IMG/VR virus record: IMGVR_UViG_3300021519_000916
Coordinates: 1-64,000 of that record
Origin: a virus
Length of the DNA stretch: 64,000 bases
Strand: one strand, 5' to 3'
Part shown: positions 23,574 through 31,438 of the stretch, piece by piece
Layout of the letters: each line of letters begins with the position of its first letter
Numbering within the stretch: the stretch's first letter is position 1
Notes under the pieces: model-generated
Told to the model about the DNA's origin: nothing
The model's database searches: none
Seen by the model: the letters and a program-made list of their open reading frames with translations, nothing else
Program-made: the position numbers and the translations under genes

Positions 23574-24094
23574 ACTATAATAAATTTGGTCAGGCTTATA
23601 CTACAGAAGCCGAGCTATGTGATATTATCTATCAAAATCCAAACATAGATTTGTCACTGTTTATGGTCGACGACCCGGGCAAGTATAATCAGAGCAGGGA
23701 GACTACATTTAGTAATTTTCCTATCCTAAAAAGATACGTGGCTGTAGACTATAAAGATGATGTTCCGTTAGAATTGTTTGATTGGTCGCAACAAAACAAT
23801 TGGTATATGCCCGCCAATTATAAAGAATTGGATATAGCATCGTATGTGTTAGGATTATGTAAAACAGAAGAAGAATTACAACGAGTTGGTATGGAGTTAT
23901 TGTTATACCAAGAAAGAAATTTGTTTACCCTATTGCAATATTTAAAATATTTTGTTGACACCATGAGAGTCAACAATGTAGTATGGGGATTAGGTCGTGG
24001 ATCTAGTGTAGCAAGTTATGTATTATATCTATTGGGTGTACATCGTATTAACTCGTTGTATTACGATTTACCTGTAGAAGAATTTTTAAAATAA
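23570..24094 (+). CDS. DnaE-like (DNA polymerase III alpha) fragment protein
   Basis: A 174-residue stand-alone protein whose C-terminal 35 residues match the bacterial replicative polymerase signature GRGSAAGS...Y.LGI...P: here VWGLGRGSSVASYVLYLLGV, then SLYYDLPVEEFLK. In DnaE this loop binds the incoming nucleotide triphosphate near the palm domain. The N-terminal 130 residues are helical with no obvious catalytic residues, and the Asp-x-Asp motif needed for polymerisation is absent. It cannot be a polymerase on its own; perhaps it binds nucleotide or interferes with the host enzyme (inference). Confidence 0.6.
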   Translation: MNYNKFGQAYTTEAELCDIIYQNPNIDLSLFMVDDPGKYNQSRETTFSNFPILKRYVAVDYKDDVPLELFDWSQQNNWYMPANYKELDIASYVLGLCKTEEELQRVGMELLLYQERNLFTLLQYLKYFVDTMRVNNVVWGLGRGSSVASYVLYLLGVHRINSLYYDLPVEEFLK

Positions 24095-24106
24095 AGGAAT
24101 TACAAA

Positions 24107-24556
24107 ATGACAAGAGTTTATAAAACAGCAAAAGGCAAGTCTATTGATATTGATAGAGTTAAACTTTCAAACGAAAGTGCAAGAGCAGTTGGTAATATGA
24201 AGGTAAATGCCCGAGGTGATCAATTAGGAGCTCGAGGTGAAGTTGCTATGGGACGTAATCAAGTAATGGATCAGGTATATGCAACTCCAACAAGCCCAGC
24301 ATCATACAGCCCAAACGAACCTACTCAGTTTATTAAGCAACAAGAAGCGGCAAACAATAGTAAGGCAAAAGAATTGCATGATCTTGCGACTAGTTTGACT
24401 GCAACTACTCCGCTTGAACCAATTGTAGCAGAAACAACATCAGCACAACCTGCTCCTGCTCGCGGTAGTTTGGCAGGATCTGTTGCTAAACATGTTTCTG
24501 TGAATCAGCAACCATTGCCACTACCAAAAAAATCAAACGGACCCACGAGAATTTAA
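24107..24556 (+). CDS. Conserved phage protein, probably structural
   Basis: The 149-residue protein begins with MTRVYKTAKGKSIDIDRV and a conserved NMKVNARGDQLG stretch near residue 30, then a Pro/Ala/Thr/Gln-rich, probably disordered C-terminal two thirds. The N-terminal motif recurs in T4-like phages of aquatic bacteria in the same neighbourhood, where it is often called hypothetical. It has an AAAGGAAT site. No enzymatic residues visible. Confidence 0.6.
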   Translation: MTRVYKTAKGKSIDIDRVKLSNESARAVGNMKVNARGDQLGARGEVAMGRNQVMDQVYATPTSPASYSPNEPTQFIKQQEAANNSKAKELHDLATSLTATTPLEPIVAETTSAQPAPARGSLAGSVAKHVSVNQQPLPLPKKSNGPTRI

Positions 24557-24558
24557 TT

Positions 24559-24930
24559 ATGTTTAAGGCAATCAAGATAGAATCTATTAGAGCATTACGA
24601 GATCATGTACTTGTAACCGAAATGAATTTTGGTGCTCGCACTACTAGTTCAGGACTACATCTACTTGGCGATGATATGCGTACCGCCGGGATACGGCCGC
24701 GATGGGCACAAGTCTATGCTATTGGACCAGACCAACAAGATATAAAAGTTGGACAATGGATATTAGTGACACACGGACGATGGACACGCGGTGTTACTAT
24801 TGAAGATTCCGTCGGTAAGCAAACATTACGTCGAGTTGATCCAACCGATGTATTACTAGTTTCAAACCAAGTACCAGCCGATGATAGTTTAAGTGGCGCA
24901 ATTCTTAAAGACGCCGAAACACGCTGGTAG
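24559..24930 (+). CDS. GroES/T4 gp31-like co-chaperonin
   Basis: The 123-residue protein follows the co-chaperonin plan: IRALRDHVLVTEMNFGARTTSSGL (first strand and mobile loop), a GPDQQDIKVGQWILV strand near residue 60, and a C-terminal DVLLVS. The mobile loop contains the hydrophobic SGLHLL contact that binds GroEL. T4 gp31 is 111 residues and needed to fold the capsid protein gp23. A C-terminal extension of about 15 residues is unusual. Confidence 0.75.
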   Translation: MFKAIKIESIRALRDHVLVTEMNFGARTTSSGLHLLGDDMRTAGIRPRWAQVYAIGPDQQDIKVGQWILVTHGRWTRGVTIEDSVGKQTLRRVDPTDVLLVSNQVPADDSLSGAILKDAETRW

Positions 24931-24931
24931 T

Positions 24932-25153
24932 ATGGGATTTGCTAAACTCAATATTCAACCTGCATATTCTGCTATACGTAAATTTTTGGTAGAAATACAT
25001 AGCCCTTATAATAACGGTTTTACCACTTCGTATTGCAAAAAAGATTTATATCTGTTAAAATGTTGGTTAGAGGATGAATATAAAAAGTTGCCTACATACG
25101 CCGTGGAGGAGAAATGGGAACAGGACAGAATAATACAACTACTCAAACAGTAG
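24932..25153 (+). CDS. Small helical phage protein
   Basis: 73 residues starting at ATG 24932, two bases after the previous stop; an in-frame start 39 bases upstream would overlap the gp31-like gene. It is mostly helical with two Cys-Lys pairs (SYCKKDLYLLKCWLEDEYKKL) and a charged C-terminus. The next gene starts inside it (40-base overlap). No function recognised. Confidence 0.55.
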   Translation: MGFAKLNIQPAYSAIRKFLVEIHSPYNNGFTTSYCKKDLYLLKCWLEDEYKKLPTYAVEEKWEQDRIIQLLKQ

Positions 25154-25320
25154 TAAGTAAAAAACCACCGAATTGTAGTGTTTGCCGTAAACCGATTAGC
25201 ATATCTTGTGATTGGAAGCAAGGGCGCTGTCCAAATTTACCAAGTTTAGCAGAACAGATTATAAACGATAGACACAAATCACGATTTTACAATTTATTCA
25301 AAATATTTAAAAGGAAGTAG
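25114..25320 (+). CDS. Small zinc-ribbon-like protein
   Basis: A 68-residue protein with a good GGAGGAG ribosome binding site before ATG 25114. It has CSVCRKPISISC and a later CPN, fitting a short zinc-binding knuckle, then a basic C-terminal helix (RFYNLFKIFKRK). It recalls small unknown proteins of T4-like phages. Overlaps the previous gene by 40 bases in another frame, which the strong site supports. Confidence 0.6.
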   Translation: MGTGQNNTTTQTVVSKKPPNCSVCRKPISISCDWKQGRCPNLPSLAEQIINDRHKSRFYNLFKIFKRK

Positions 25321-25321
25321 C

Positions 25322-26242
25322 ATGATAGAACTTTGGACGGAAAAATATAGACCTAAAACAGTTAATGAGTATGTATTTACCGACGCTAATCAACGCCAAC
25401 AAGTAACAGCATGGATTAAAGATAAATCAATTCCGCATCTGTTGTTTAGTGGTAGTGCCGGCACAGGCAAAACTACGTTGGCCAAGATTCTTATCAATGA
25501 ATTGGGTATTGAAGGATATGATGTCTTGCACATCAACGCTAGTAGGGATAACGGTGTTGATTTTATTAAAAGCAAAGTTGAAGGCTTTGTGCAAACAATG
25601 CCATTTGGTGATTTTAAAATAGTGCTAATGGACGAGGCCGATTACTTGTCCCAGAATGCACAAGCAATTTTGCGGGGGCTAATGGAAACGTATGCTAGCC
25701 AGGCAAGGTTTATTTTAACTTGTAACTATCCACACAAAATTATGCCTGCGTTACATAGTCGTACACAGGGATTCCATATTGATAAAACAGATCATACAGA
25801 ATTCACCGCCCGTGTTGCTACAATCCTAGTAACCGAAGGAATAGAATTTGAGTTGGATACCCTGGACAGTTATGTTAAAGCGACATATCCTGATTTGCGT
25901 AAATGTTTGAACTTGGTGCAACCAAATAGTTCTACAGGTGTATTGACTACACCAGGTGATAGTGATACAAGTGCAAAAGACTGGAGACTAGATGCCGTTG
26001 AATTATTTAAGCAAGGTAAAATTAGACCAGCGAGAGAATTAATATGTAGTCAAGCATCAACTGAAGATATAAACGACGTCTTTCGTTGGATGTATGATAA
26101 CTTGAGTATTTGGAGCGATACACCCGAAGGACAAGACAAGGCCATTATTACTATTAGAAAAGGGTTGGCCACCCATGCAGTTGTAGCAGATGCTGAAATA
26201 AATTTAAGCGCCACATTAGTTGAACTTACACTTATTGGATAA
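25322..26242 (+). CDS. Clamp-loader large subunit (T4 gp44-like AAA+ ATPase)
   Basis: The 306-residue protein opens with the RFC/gp44 signature LWTEKYRPKTVNEYV. Walker A is GSAGTGKTT (residues 44-52), Walker B LMDEAD (102-107), sensor 1 FILTCNY near residue 127, and an SRC-like HSRTQGF near residue 142. The C-terminal collar domain follows. It loads the sliding clamp (encoded at 63.3 kb) onto primed DNA with a small subunit. Starts one base after the previous gene. Size matches T4 gp44 (319). Confidence 0.92.
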   Translation: MIELWTEKYRPKTVNEYVFTDANQRQQVTAWIKDKSIPHLLFSGSAGTGKTTLAKILINELGIEGYDVLHINASRDNGVDFIKSKVEGFVQTMPFGDFKIVLMDEADYLSQNAQAILRGLMETYASQARFILTCNYPHKIMPALHSRTQGFHIDKTDHTEFTARVATILVTEGIEFELDTLDSYVKATYPDLRKCLNLVQPNSSTGVLTTPGDSDTSAKDWRLDAVELFKQGKIRPARELICSQASTEDINDVFRWMYDNLSIWSDTPEGQDKAIITIRKGLATHAVVADAEINLSATLVELTLIG

Positions 26243-26244
26243 CC

Positions 26245-26655
26245 ATGAAAATTAAAGATTTACATTTACTTGCATTTTACGTACAGAAGCCACGCCATGG
26301 TGTTCAAACACAAATTAAAGGGTGGATGAAAGATCCCAATAATTATCAGTACGACGAACGCATTGAGTTTACCAAAGGGTTACAAAGTAAAGACCAACAA
26401 TACGCCGGTGTTATCCTAAACCTTAGTAAAAAAACAGTTGTATCAAATCGATATAACACTGAACACAAAGACTTTGATGCATTGTTCAAGTATTTTTTAA
26501 ATGCGTATCCTAAGTATGTAATTAATGTTATGGCACAATTAGACATGGCTTACCTTGAACAATTTATTCCCAAGGAAAAGCCAGTACATGAAACCGGAAC
26601 AGATAATCCAATTGACTTACCCAAGATAGAAGATGAAGCGGTACAAGTTAAGTGA
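26245..26655 (+). CDS. Phage protein beside the clamp loader, possible gp62 position
   Basis: A 136-residue protein two bases after gp44. In T4-like phages the small clamp-loader subunit gp62 usually occupies this place and has about 130-190 residues. The sequence, with KPRHGVQTQIKGWM, FDALFKYFLNAYPKYV and an acidic tail, is not obviously gp62-like by eye, so the identity is inferred from position only. Its end overlaps the next gene by 23 bases. Confidence 0.5.
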   Translation: MKIKDLHLLAFYVQKPRHGVQTQIKGWMKDPNNYQYDERIEFTKGLQSKDQQYAGVILNLSKKTVVSNRYNTEHKDFDALFKYFLNAYPKYVINVMAQLDMAYLEQFIPKEKPVHETGTDNPIDLPKIEDEAVQVK

Positions 26656-26959
26656 ATCCGGTGACCGCGGTTGGTTTGTAGGTGCGTTTGATCGTGCCGT
26701 TTGGAAAACCAACCTGTTTGAAGTTGCATACATGTTTAACCCAAAAGGTGACATGAGCCAATCTCATGTTCATAAAATTGCCAAGGAACTTAGTTTAATT
26801 GTAAAAGGCCATGTTATTGTCAACGGGGAAGAGTTTGTTGAGGGCGATATATTTGAAATATTACCCAACGAAGTTATTAGCGACTGTCAATACCTAGAAG
26901 ATACCATTACCGTTTGTGTCAAGATGCCAAGCGTTCCTGCTGATAAATATTACGTATGA
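26633..26959 (+). CDS. Cupin-like small protein
   Basis: The 108-residue protein has a core that fits a single cupin barrel: SQSHVHKIAKELSLIVKG, then VIVNGEEFVEGDIFEILPNE. Two His near residue 43 could hold a metal, but the usual third and fourth ligands are unclear. Cupins bind small molecules such as sugars or nucleotides or act as isomerases. Overlaps the upstream gene by 23 bases and the downstream one by 4. Confidence 0.6.
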   Translation: MKRYKLSESGDRGWFVGAFDRAVWKTNLFEVAYMFNPKGDMSQSHVHKIAKELSLIVKGHVIVNGEEFVEGDIFEILPNEVISDCQYLEDTITVCVKMPSVPADKYYV

Positions 26960-27198
26960 ACAATCTTTCCATGTACAAGGTTAAAAAGAAAAGGGCCGTT
27001 GATCCCAACGCACCACCACGCCCTAACTTGCTTAGCCATGAAAAAGTGCTAAAAGGTAACAAAGAGCAAATGGATCAACATCATCAAACGATCATAGCCC
27101 TACAGTCCAGAGTAGAGCGATTAGAGGCTAAATTGGCCAATCAAAGTGCGTATTTAAGCCAATTACACCAAACTTTAGCCCGTAAAACTAGCGGTTGA
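26956..27198 (+). CDS. Small coiled-coil phage protein
   Basis: The 80-residue protein has a basic Pro-rich head (KKKRAVDPNAPPRPNLL) and a C-terminal coiled coil (ALQSRVERLEAKLANQSAYL). It probably oligomerises. A 4-base overlap with the cupin gene suggests a shared operon. No function known. Confidence 0.6.
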   Translation: MNNLSMYKVKKKRAVDPNAPPRPNLLSHEKVLKGNKEQMDQHHQTIIALQSRVERLEAKLANQSAYLSQLHQTLARKTSG

Positions 27199-27223
27199 CC
27201 CATAAATCAGACTATGCTATAAT
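27195..27223 (+). promoter_or_regulatory. Sigma70-type promoter with extended -10
   Basis: TTGACC at 27195-27200, 17-base spacer, TATAAT at 27218-27223 preceded by ATGC. It drives the operon starting at 27256. Confidence 0.8.
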
Positions 27224-27255
27224 ACTTGTATTGTAATTAGATATAGGTGATTTAA

Positions 27256-27918
27256 ATGAGCAAGTATCAAAAAGTTTCCGTTGGAATTATTGATGCGTTG
27301 GCAGTGGCTGTGCATACCTATCGCAAGCAGGGCAACAAGGTTACTAAATTTGACTACGATACTCAGGCCCCGGGCAATAAAGAAATAATCTACGATTATT
27401 TTACCGCAGGCGCCGGCAACATACAACAAGACCCCAAACTGGTTGAAATAGCACTTGCAATACGATCTGCTATTGGTCAACGGATTACTGTTAATATATT
27501 GACTGGTGTTAAAAATAATGATTTTCTTGTCACTGTTAATACCCTACTTGAACGAGATAAAATCACTAGCAAAGATTTTGGGTTGCTAGTGTGGGCACCA
27601 AAGTTATTTGATGATATGAGCAAAGCAGACACACTCAAAGAAGCGATGATCAGTGCCGGCACAGATAGTAAGCATATTGGTGCAATTGGTAAAAAGATTT
27701 CAATTACCTTTAATGAAATTACTACACGATATTTGTCAACATATAATTCGTATGTGCATTCCGGAAAAGATGACGAAGGTAATTTGATCAGCTTTTGGAA
27801 TAAAAATCAAATTCCCAATGGCAGTGAAATTACTGCCAAGGTCAAGAGTCATGCCAAGAACCCACGCATTGGTAATGCGTTGGTAACAAATTTAAACTAC
27901 GTTAAGGTTGCAAAATAA
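27256..27918 (+). CDS. Conserved phage protein, unknown function
   Basis: A 220-residue, mostly helical soluble protein starting after an AGGTGATT site. It contains FDYDTQAPGNKEIIYDYFTAG near residue 35 and a KIRNALVTN-type basic C-terminal region (KNPRIGNALVTN). It is the first gene of a four-gene early unit. No catalytic or DNA-binding motif could be recognised. Confidence 0.6.
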   Translation: MSKYQKVSVGIIDALAVAVHTYRKQGNKVTKFDYDTQAPGNKEIIYDYFTAGAGNIQQDPKLVEIALAIRSAIGQRITVNILTGVKNNDFLVTVNTLLERDKITSKDFGLLVWAPKLFDDMSKADTLKEAMISAGTDSKHIGAIGKKISITFNEITTRYLSTYNSYVHSGKDDEGNLISFWNKNQIPNGSEITAKVKSHAKNPRIGNALVTNLNYVKVAK

Positions 27919-28214
27919 TGGACGGGATAAAATTTCACTGGATTGGATGGTGTCAGGAAGGTACGTCTGACAAAGTGTGGGGATTCTGCTCTACAGGTGG
28001 CACCAGCCAATGCTATGTGTTTTGGGGCAGACGTGGCAAGGCATTGAGCTTTAAAAAAACTACCATATGGGACGCCGACACCCTGAGTGAAAAGAAAGAA
28101 GATAGCGGATATCGATCGGTCACAGAAGCCCAATTACGCGAAGTGTGGACCACGTTTGATGATGACTTGCAATCACGTTTATGCTTTGCTATACTAGCTG
28201 ATAAGGTACGATAA
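27918..28214 (+). CDS. WGR-domain-like small protein
   Basis: The 98-residue protein has the WGR pattern: DKVWGFCSTGGTSQCYVFWG and RRGKALSFKKT. WGR domains occur in PARP and MolR-type proteins and bind nucleic acid ends or proteins. Here it stands alone. The C-terminal half is acidic. It shares one base with the upstream stop and may be a DNA-binding accessory factor, a role inferred from the fold. Confidence 0.6.
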   Translation: MDGIKFHWIGWCQEGTSDKVWGFCSTGGTSQCYVFWGRRGKALSFKKTTIWDADTLSEKKEDSGYRSVTEAQLREVWTTFDDDLQSRLCFAILADKVR

Positions 28215-28215
28215 A

Positions 28216-28428
28216 ATGAACGAATGGATTTTAATTGTTATGATGCTCTCCCCCGGTGGAGAATTTATGGACAAATATACAAAAGGTCCGTACACTAAAG
28301 TTGAATGTATTGCTAAACAAAAAGAATTACCAACTAACTCTGTAATTGGTGCTAAACTTAAAGGTATATGCGTAACAAAGGATCACTGGACTGGGAAGAA
28401 GACAATGACCAATGTAGCACTGGATTGA
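28216..28428 (+). CDS. Small phage protein with hydrophobic N-terminus
   Basis: The 70-residue protein begins MNEWILIVMML, hydrophobic but short for a signal peptide, followed by a soluble part with two Cys (KVECIAKQ, KGICVTKD) that could form a disulfide. A periplasmic location is possible but not sure. One base separates it from the previous stop; the next gene starts one base after its own. Confidence 0.55.
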   Translation: MNEWILIVMMLSPGGEFMDKYTKGPYTKVECIAKQKELPTNSVIGAKLKGICVTKDHWTGKKTMTNVALD

Positions 28429-28429
28429 T

Positions 28430-28885
28430 ATGAAAAAGATTTATTACGAAAAAATTGGACGAAAGTACGTACCTGTGTCAGAGTACGACAGTGAGTATCT
28501 GGCCAGTTTTTCCAAAGGTACACATCTTGTGATGTGCTATCCTGGAGGTCAAAGTCGTAGGTTCAATATTGATCCCAACCATGCAGCTATGATTGCCGCA
28601 GGGCGTGTGGCTGAGGATGCAATTTGTAAGGCCATTTATAAGGCCAGCGAATTCCGACCACCAAGTACTCCCGTCACAATAGGTCAGAAACGAGCCTGGG
28701 AAAAGTTAGCCAAAGAGTTTGGTGATGAGCTGTGCAGTTTGCGTGGTGTAAGTTTTTCTGACTGTGCCGATGCAGGGGTCAAGGCCATGATGGAGGAAGC
28801 GGAAAAACTTATGACACATGCTGCGGTGCGTGAAGCATATGATCACTTCGTGCTGATGTGCAAATTAACCCAAGATCATAAATAA
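28430..28885 (+). CDS. Conserved phage protein, unknown function
   Basis: The 151-residue protein starts with a small beta-rich lobe (YYEKIGRKYVPVSEYDSEY) and HLVMCYPGGQSRRFN. A central helical domain follows (AAMIAAGRVAEDAICKAIYKAS), and the C-terminal half is helical too, with several Cys. It recalls unknown proteins of large phages. It ends the 27.26-28.9 kb operon. Confidence 0.6.
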   Translation: MKKIYYEKIGRKYVPVSEYDSEYLASFSKGTHLVMCYPGGQSRRFNIDPNHAAMIAAGRVAEDAICKAIYKASEFRPPSTPVTIGQKRAWEKLAKEFGDELCSLRGVSFSDCADAGVKAMMEEAEKLMTHAAVREAYDHFVLMCKLTQDHK

Positions 28886-28905
28886 TTATACAAAGCAATT
28901 TTAAC

Positions 28906-28926
28906 TATCAAGGGCCCTCCTTGATA
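28906..28926. terminator. Perfect hairpin overlapping a late promoter box
   Basis: TATCAAGG (28906-28913) pairs with CCTTGATA (28919-28926). No T-run follows, so termination is uncertain. The last bases of the stem are also the start of the GATAAATA late box. Confidence 0.45.
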
Positions 28927-28930
28927 AATA
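28923..28930 (+). promoter_or_regulatory. T4-late-like promoter box GATAAATA
   Basis: GATAAATA followed by ACTATG, 65 bases before ATG 28995, at the left edge of the accessory block. Confidence 0.5.
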
Positions 28931-28994
28931 ACTATGTAATTTAATGCTTAAATTACTATTCTTAATAATTTATTATCCCATTCAGGAGATTCAT

Positions 28995-29954
28995 ATGTCG
29001 CAAAAACATACATTAAACTGGGTTTTGGCCCACGAACCATACCACGTATTCATCGAAGCGGCTAAGAGCTTTGCTGACGAAATTAACACAGAAACTAACG
29101 GTCAATATACAATTAACGTTGTTGACTTAAATGAGTGGAACGCAATCGCTCAAGCAAACTTATCCGTACACACAACAGACCGTGAAAAAATCATCGGCCT
29201 AGTTGATACAGGTGTAATTGATATGGCTACAGTTTATGCAAGTACATTAGGTCGCATTGACAAAGACATGTATGCACTAACAATGCCTTTCTTATTCAAC
29301 AGCGATGAGCAAGCACGTAAGGTAATCGACGGCGACGTTGGTCAACACATGTTAGCTAAAGTTGCAGATAACAGCAACATCCGCGGTTTAGCATTTACAT
29401 ACTCAGGTGGTTTCCGTATTGTTCCAAGTAACAAGGCAATCGAATCTGTTGGTGATTTTGCTACTATGAATATTGGTTGCGGTAATAACCTAGTTGCAGT
29501 TGAAACATTTAAAGCAGTTGGTTCCAATCCAGTTCCAATGTTTATCGAAGACTTAGAAGAAAAATTAGCTACAGGTCAAGTTGACGGTGGCGAAACAACA
29601 TACACACGTTTCTTTGTATTAGGTCACGATAAGCAAACTACACACATTAACGATAACGAACACAGCTTATTCTTAACTAGCTTGATCATTAACCAACAGA
29701 CTTGGTTATCATTGGGCGAAAAGGTACAAGGTATTTTTGCTCGTGCGGCAATGAGAGCCGCTCAAATTGAACGTGATCATAGTTTAGCCGACAACGTTCT
29801 AATTCAGAAACAAGCCGCAGAAAAAGGTATTCCAACTGTACGTATGACCGAAGCTGAAAAAGCCAAGTTTGTATCTGCCACAGCAGGCCTATACACAAAG
29901 TTCAACACTTACTTTAGTTCTGGTCTACTAGATCAATTACAAGGTAAAAAATAA
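28995..29954 (+). CDS. DctP-like solute-binding protein without signal peptide (copy 1)
   Basis: A 319-residue protein of the DctP/TRAP substrate-binding family. In bacteria these are periplasmic and bind carboxylates for TRAP transporters. Here the true start, ATG 28995 after CAGGAGATT, gives MSQKHTLNWVLAHEP, with no signal peptide. Core motifs are typical: PFLFNSDEQARKVIDGDVG, GLAFTYSGGFRIV near residue 130, VDGGETTYTRFF and NEHSLFLTSL near residue 220. The Arg pair that usually holds the carboxylate (SGGFR) is kept. Two paralogues follow in the block. No TRAP membrane subunits are encoded nearby. A cytoplasmic or virion role is possible. Confidence 0.8.
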   Translation: MSQKHTLNWVLAHEPYHVFIEAAKSFADEINTETNGQYTINVVDLNEWNAIAQANLSVHTTDREKIIGLVDTGVIDMATVYASTLGRIDKDMYALTMPFLFNSDEQARKVIDGDVGQHMLAKVADNSNIRGLAFTYSGGFRIVPSNKAIESVGDFATMNIGCGNNLVAVETFKAVGSNPVPMFIEDLEEKLATGQVDGGETTYTRFFVLGHDKQTTHINDNEHSLFLTSLIINQQTWLSLGEKVQGIFARAAMRAAQIERDHSLADNVLIQKQAAEKGIPTVRMTEAEKAKFVSATAGLYTKFNTYFSSGLLDQLQGKK

Positions 29955-30658
29955 TGTTGAGCCCAAAAGAGTTTATAGCACGTTTAGCCAAACAATGTGA
30001 ACCATTGTATCAGCATCACGAACAAGCAGTAGCAGAATACTTTGCTAACAAGCCAAGTAAAGAAGATATGATTGGCTACTTTAGCCGTCGTATGATCAAT
30101 GAACGTATTAACTGCATCCAGTTAGCCAAGCGTGTAGGTAGCTTGCCAATGGATACTAGCGCAGAAGAAATGTTCTTGTTGAGCAAACAAGCACATGACG
30201 AAGCTAAACACTTCTGGTACGTTAAAGAAATCGTAGAAGATATGTTAGGTCATGAAGTTGATGTTGACGCTACATTTGAAAAGATCAAAGAAGAACAATT
30301 AAAGCAAGAAGAAGATGGTTACGATCGTTTTCGTCCAGCTGAATTGTTAGAACATTTCGAGTGTTCAGAAGATCCAGTTGCACTAGCAGTTTACCAATAC
30401 ATTGCCGAAGGCATGGCACATCGTAATTGGGTAATGCAAGCTGAGTGTGCTCCTAATGAACTAATTGCTGAAAAGTATGCCGAAATTGCTAAGGACGAAA
30501 AGTTCCACGCAAGTCTAGGTCGTGCGGCATTAGAAAAATTAGTAGTCGATCCAGAAGTACAAGCTCGTGCTCAAGCATTAGCAGATCAATTTATTGCAAT
30601 TTTATGGGATTTGCGTTGTATCAAACAACATATCCCGATGTCCGAATTAGCAGTTTAA
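29954..30658 (+). CDS. Ferritin-like diiron protein (oxidase/oxygenase candidate)
   Basis: A 234-residue all-helical protein carrying the complete diiron-carboxylate ligand set of ferritin-like enzymes: Glu50 (NERINC), the pair Glu83-x-x-His86 (EAKH), Glu152 (AEGMAH) and Glu182-x-x-His185 (EKFH). This pattern fits PaaA-, MiaE- or rubrerythrin-type proteins rather than simple storage ferritin. It may hydroxylate a small substrate or detoxify peroxide. Its start shares a base with the DctP-like stop, so they are co-translated. The substrate is unknown. Confidence 0.72.
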   Translation: MLSPKEFIARLAKQCEPLYQHHEQAVAEYFANKPSKEDMIGYFSRRMINERINCIQLAKRVGSLPMDTSAEEMFLLSKQAHDEAKHFWYVKEIVEDMLGHEVDVDATFEKIKEEQLKQEEDGYDRFRPAELLEHFECSEDPVALAVYQYIAEGMAHRNWVMQAECAPNELIAEKYAEIAKDEKFHASLGRAALEKLVVDPEVQARAQALADQFIAILWDLRCIKQHIPMSELAV

Positions 30659-30662
30659 TCTC

Positions 30663-30701
30663 TTGACAAGTTGGCACTAGGTAGCGTATACTAGTGCTAA
30701 C
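30663..30701 (+). promoter_or_regulatory. Sigma70-type promoter with overlapping hairpin
   Basis: TTGACA at 30663-30668, 18-base spacer, TATACT at 30687-30692. A hairpin, GTTGGCACTAG (30670-30680) with CTAGTGCTAAC (30691-30701), overlaps the -10. It could also end the upstream transcript. Confidence 0.6.
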
Positions 30702-30718
30702 TTTGTAGTCCCCTTTAA

Positions 30719-31438
30719 ATGAATAACCCCTTAAGCGAATACGATAGCGTATGGGAATGGTCTAAGACTAAAAGCTCTTACCATTTTGATAACACTAAAC
30801 AAGACCGTCCTAATTCTACCTTTATGGTTGTTGGACAAATACCTGTAACCTGGGCAGACTATTTGCCTGCAATACGTCAACAGAGTTTTACTACAACATG
30901 GAATAACATTACCAGCACAGGCGGCGCCAAGCAAGTTGTACTAGGCATTGATAAACGACGTGCTGATATTGCTAAAGGTGGCGGTGACCTTGACAAGATT
31001 GAAATGACTGATGTCTTTGATGACTTTACCAACTATCCCGAGTTACAAAAGATTATTGACAGCTTTCATTTTAGTGCAATTCATGCTCGCTGTCATGTAC
31101 AAAAGACAGGGCAAATGTTTACAGCACACATTGACCCGATACAAAGATTGTTTTACAAAGATGGTAACGGTAATCCCGACTCAGGCGATTACGGTTACGA
31201 TCCACTAGATATTGTTCGTGCTACAGTTATGTTAGAAGACTGGCATCCGGGACAATTTATGATATACGGCAATACTGTTTACCAACAGTGGCGTGCCGGA
31301 GAAATACACATGCACGATTGGCCAAACGTACCACACGCTACAGCCAACGCAAGTGAACACAGTCGTATTACTCTACAAGTAACAGGACTAAGAACTGCTT
31401 TAACTGATCCAAAATTTAACGTGAGGAACTTCAAATGA
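30719..31438 (+). CDS. 2OG-Fe(II) oxygenase/hydroxylase-like protein
   Basis: The 239-residue protein has a jelly-roll-type metal site: His137 and Asp139 in TAHIDP, His206 in VPHATAN and Arg216 in HSRITLQVTG, the last suited to bind 2-oxoglutarate. The pattern resembles aspartyl/asparaginyl hydroxylase-like phage proteins. A preceding ARCHVQKTGQ strand is typical for this group. It may hydroxylate a protein, nucleotide or small molecule. It has its own promoter and overlaps the TctC-like gene by 4 bases. Confidence 0.68.
   Translation: MNNPLSEYDSVWEWSKTKSSYHFDNTKQDRPNSTFMVVGQIPVTWADYLPAIRQQSFTTTWNNITSTGGAKQVVLGIDKRRADIAKGGGDLDKIEMTDVFDDFTNYPELQKIIDSFHFSAIHARCHVQKTGQMFTAHIDPIQRLFYKDGNGNPDSGDYGYDPLDIVRATVMLEDWHPGQFMIYGNTVYQQWRAGEIHMHDWPNVPHATANASEHSRITLQVTGLRTALTDPKFNVRNFK

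Noticed and set aside
26245-26655. Firm call of clamp-loader small subunit gp62
   Set aside because: Only its place after gp44 supports this; sequence pattern does not clearly match.
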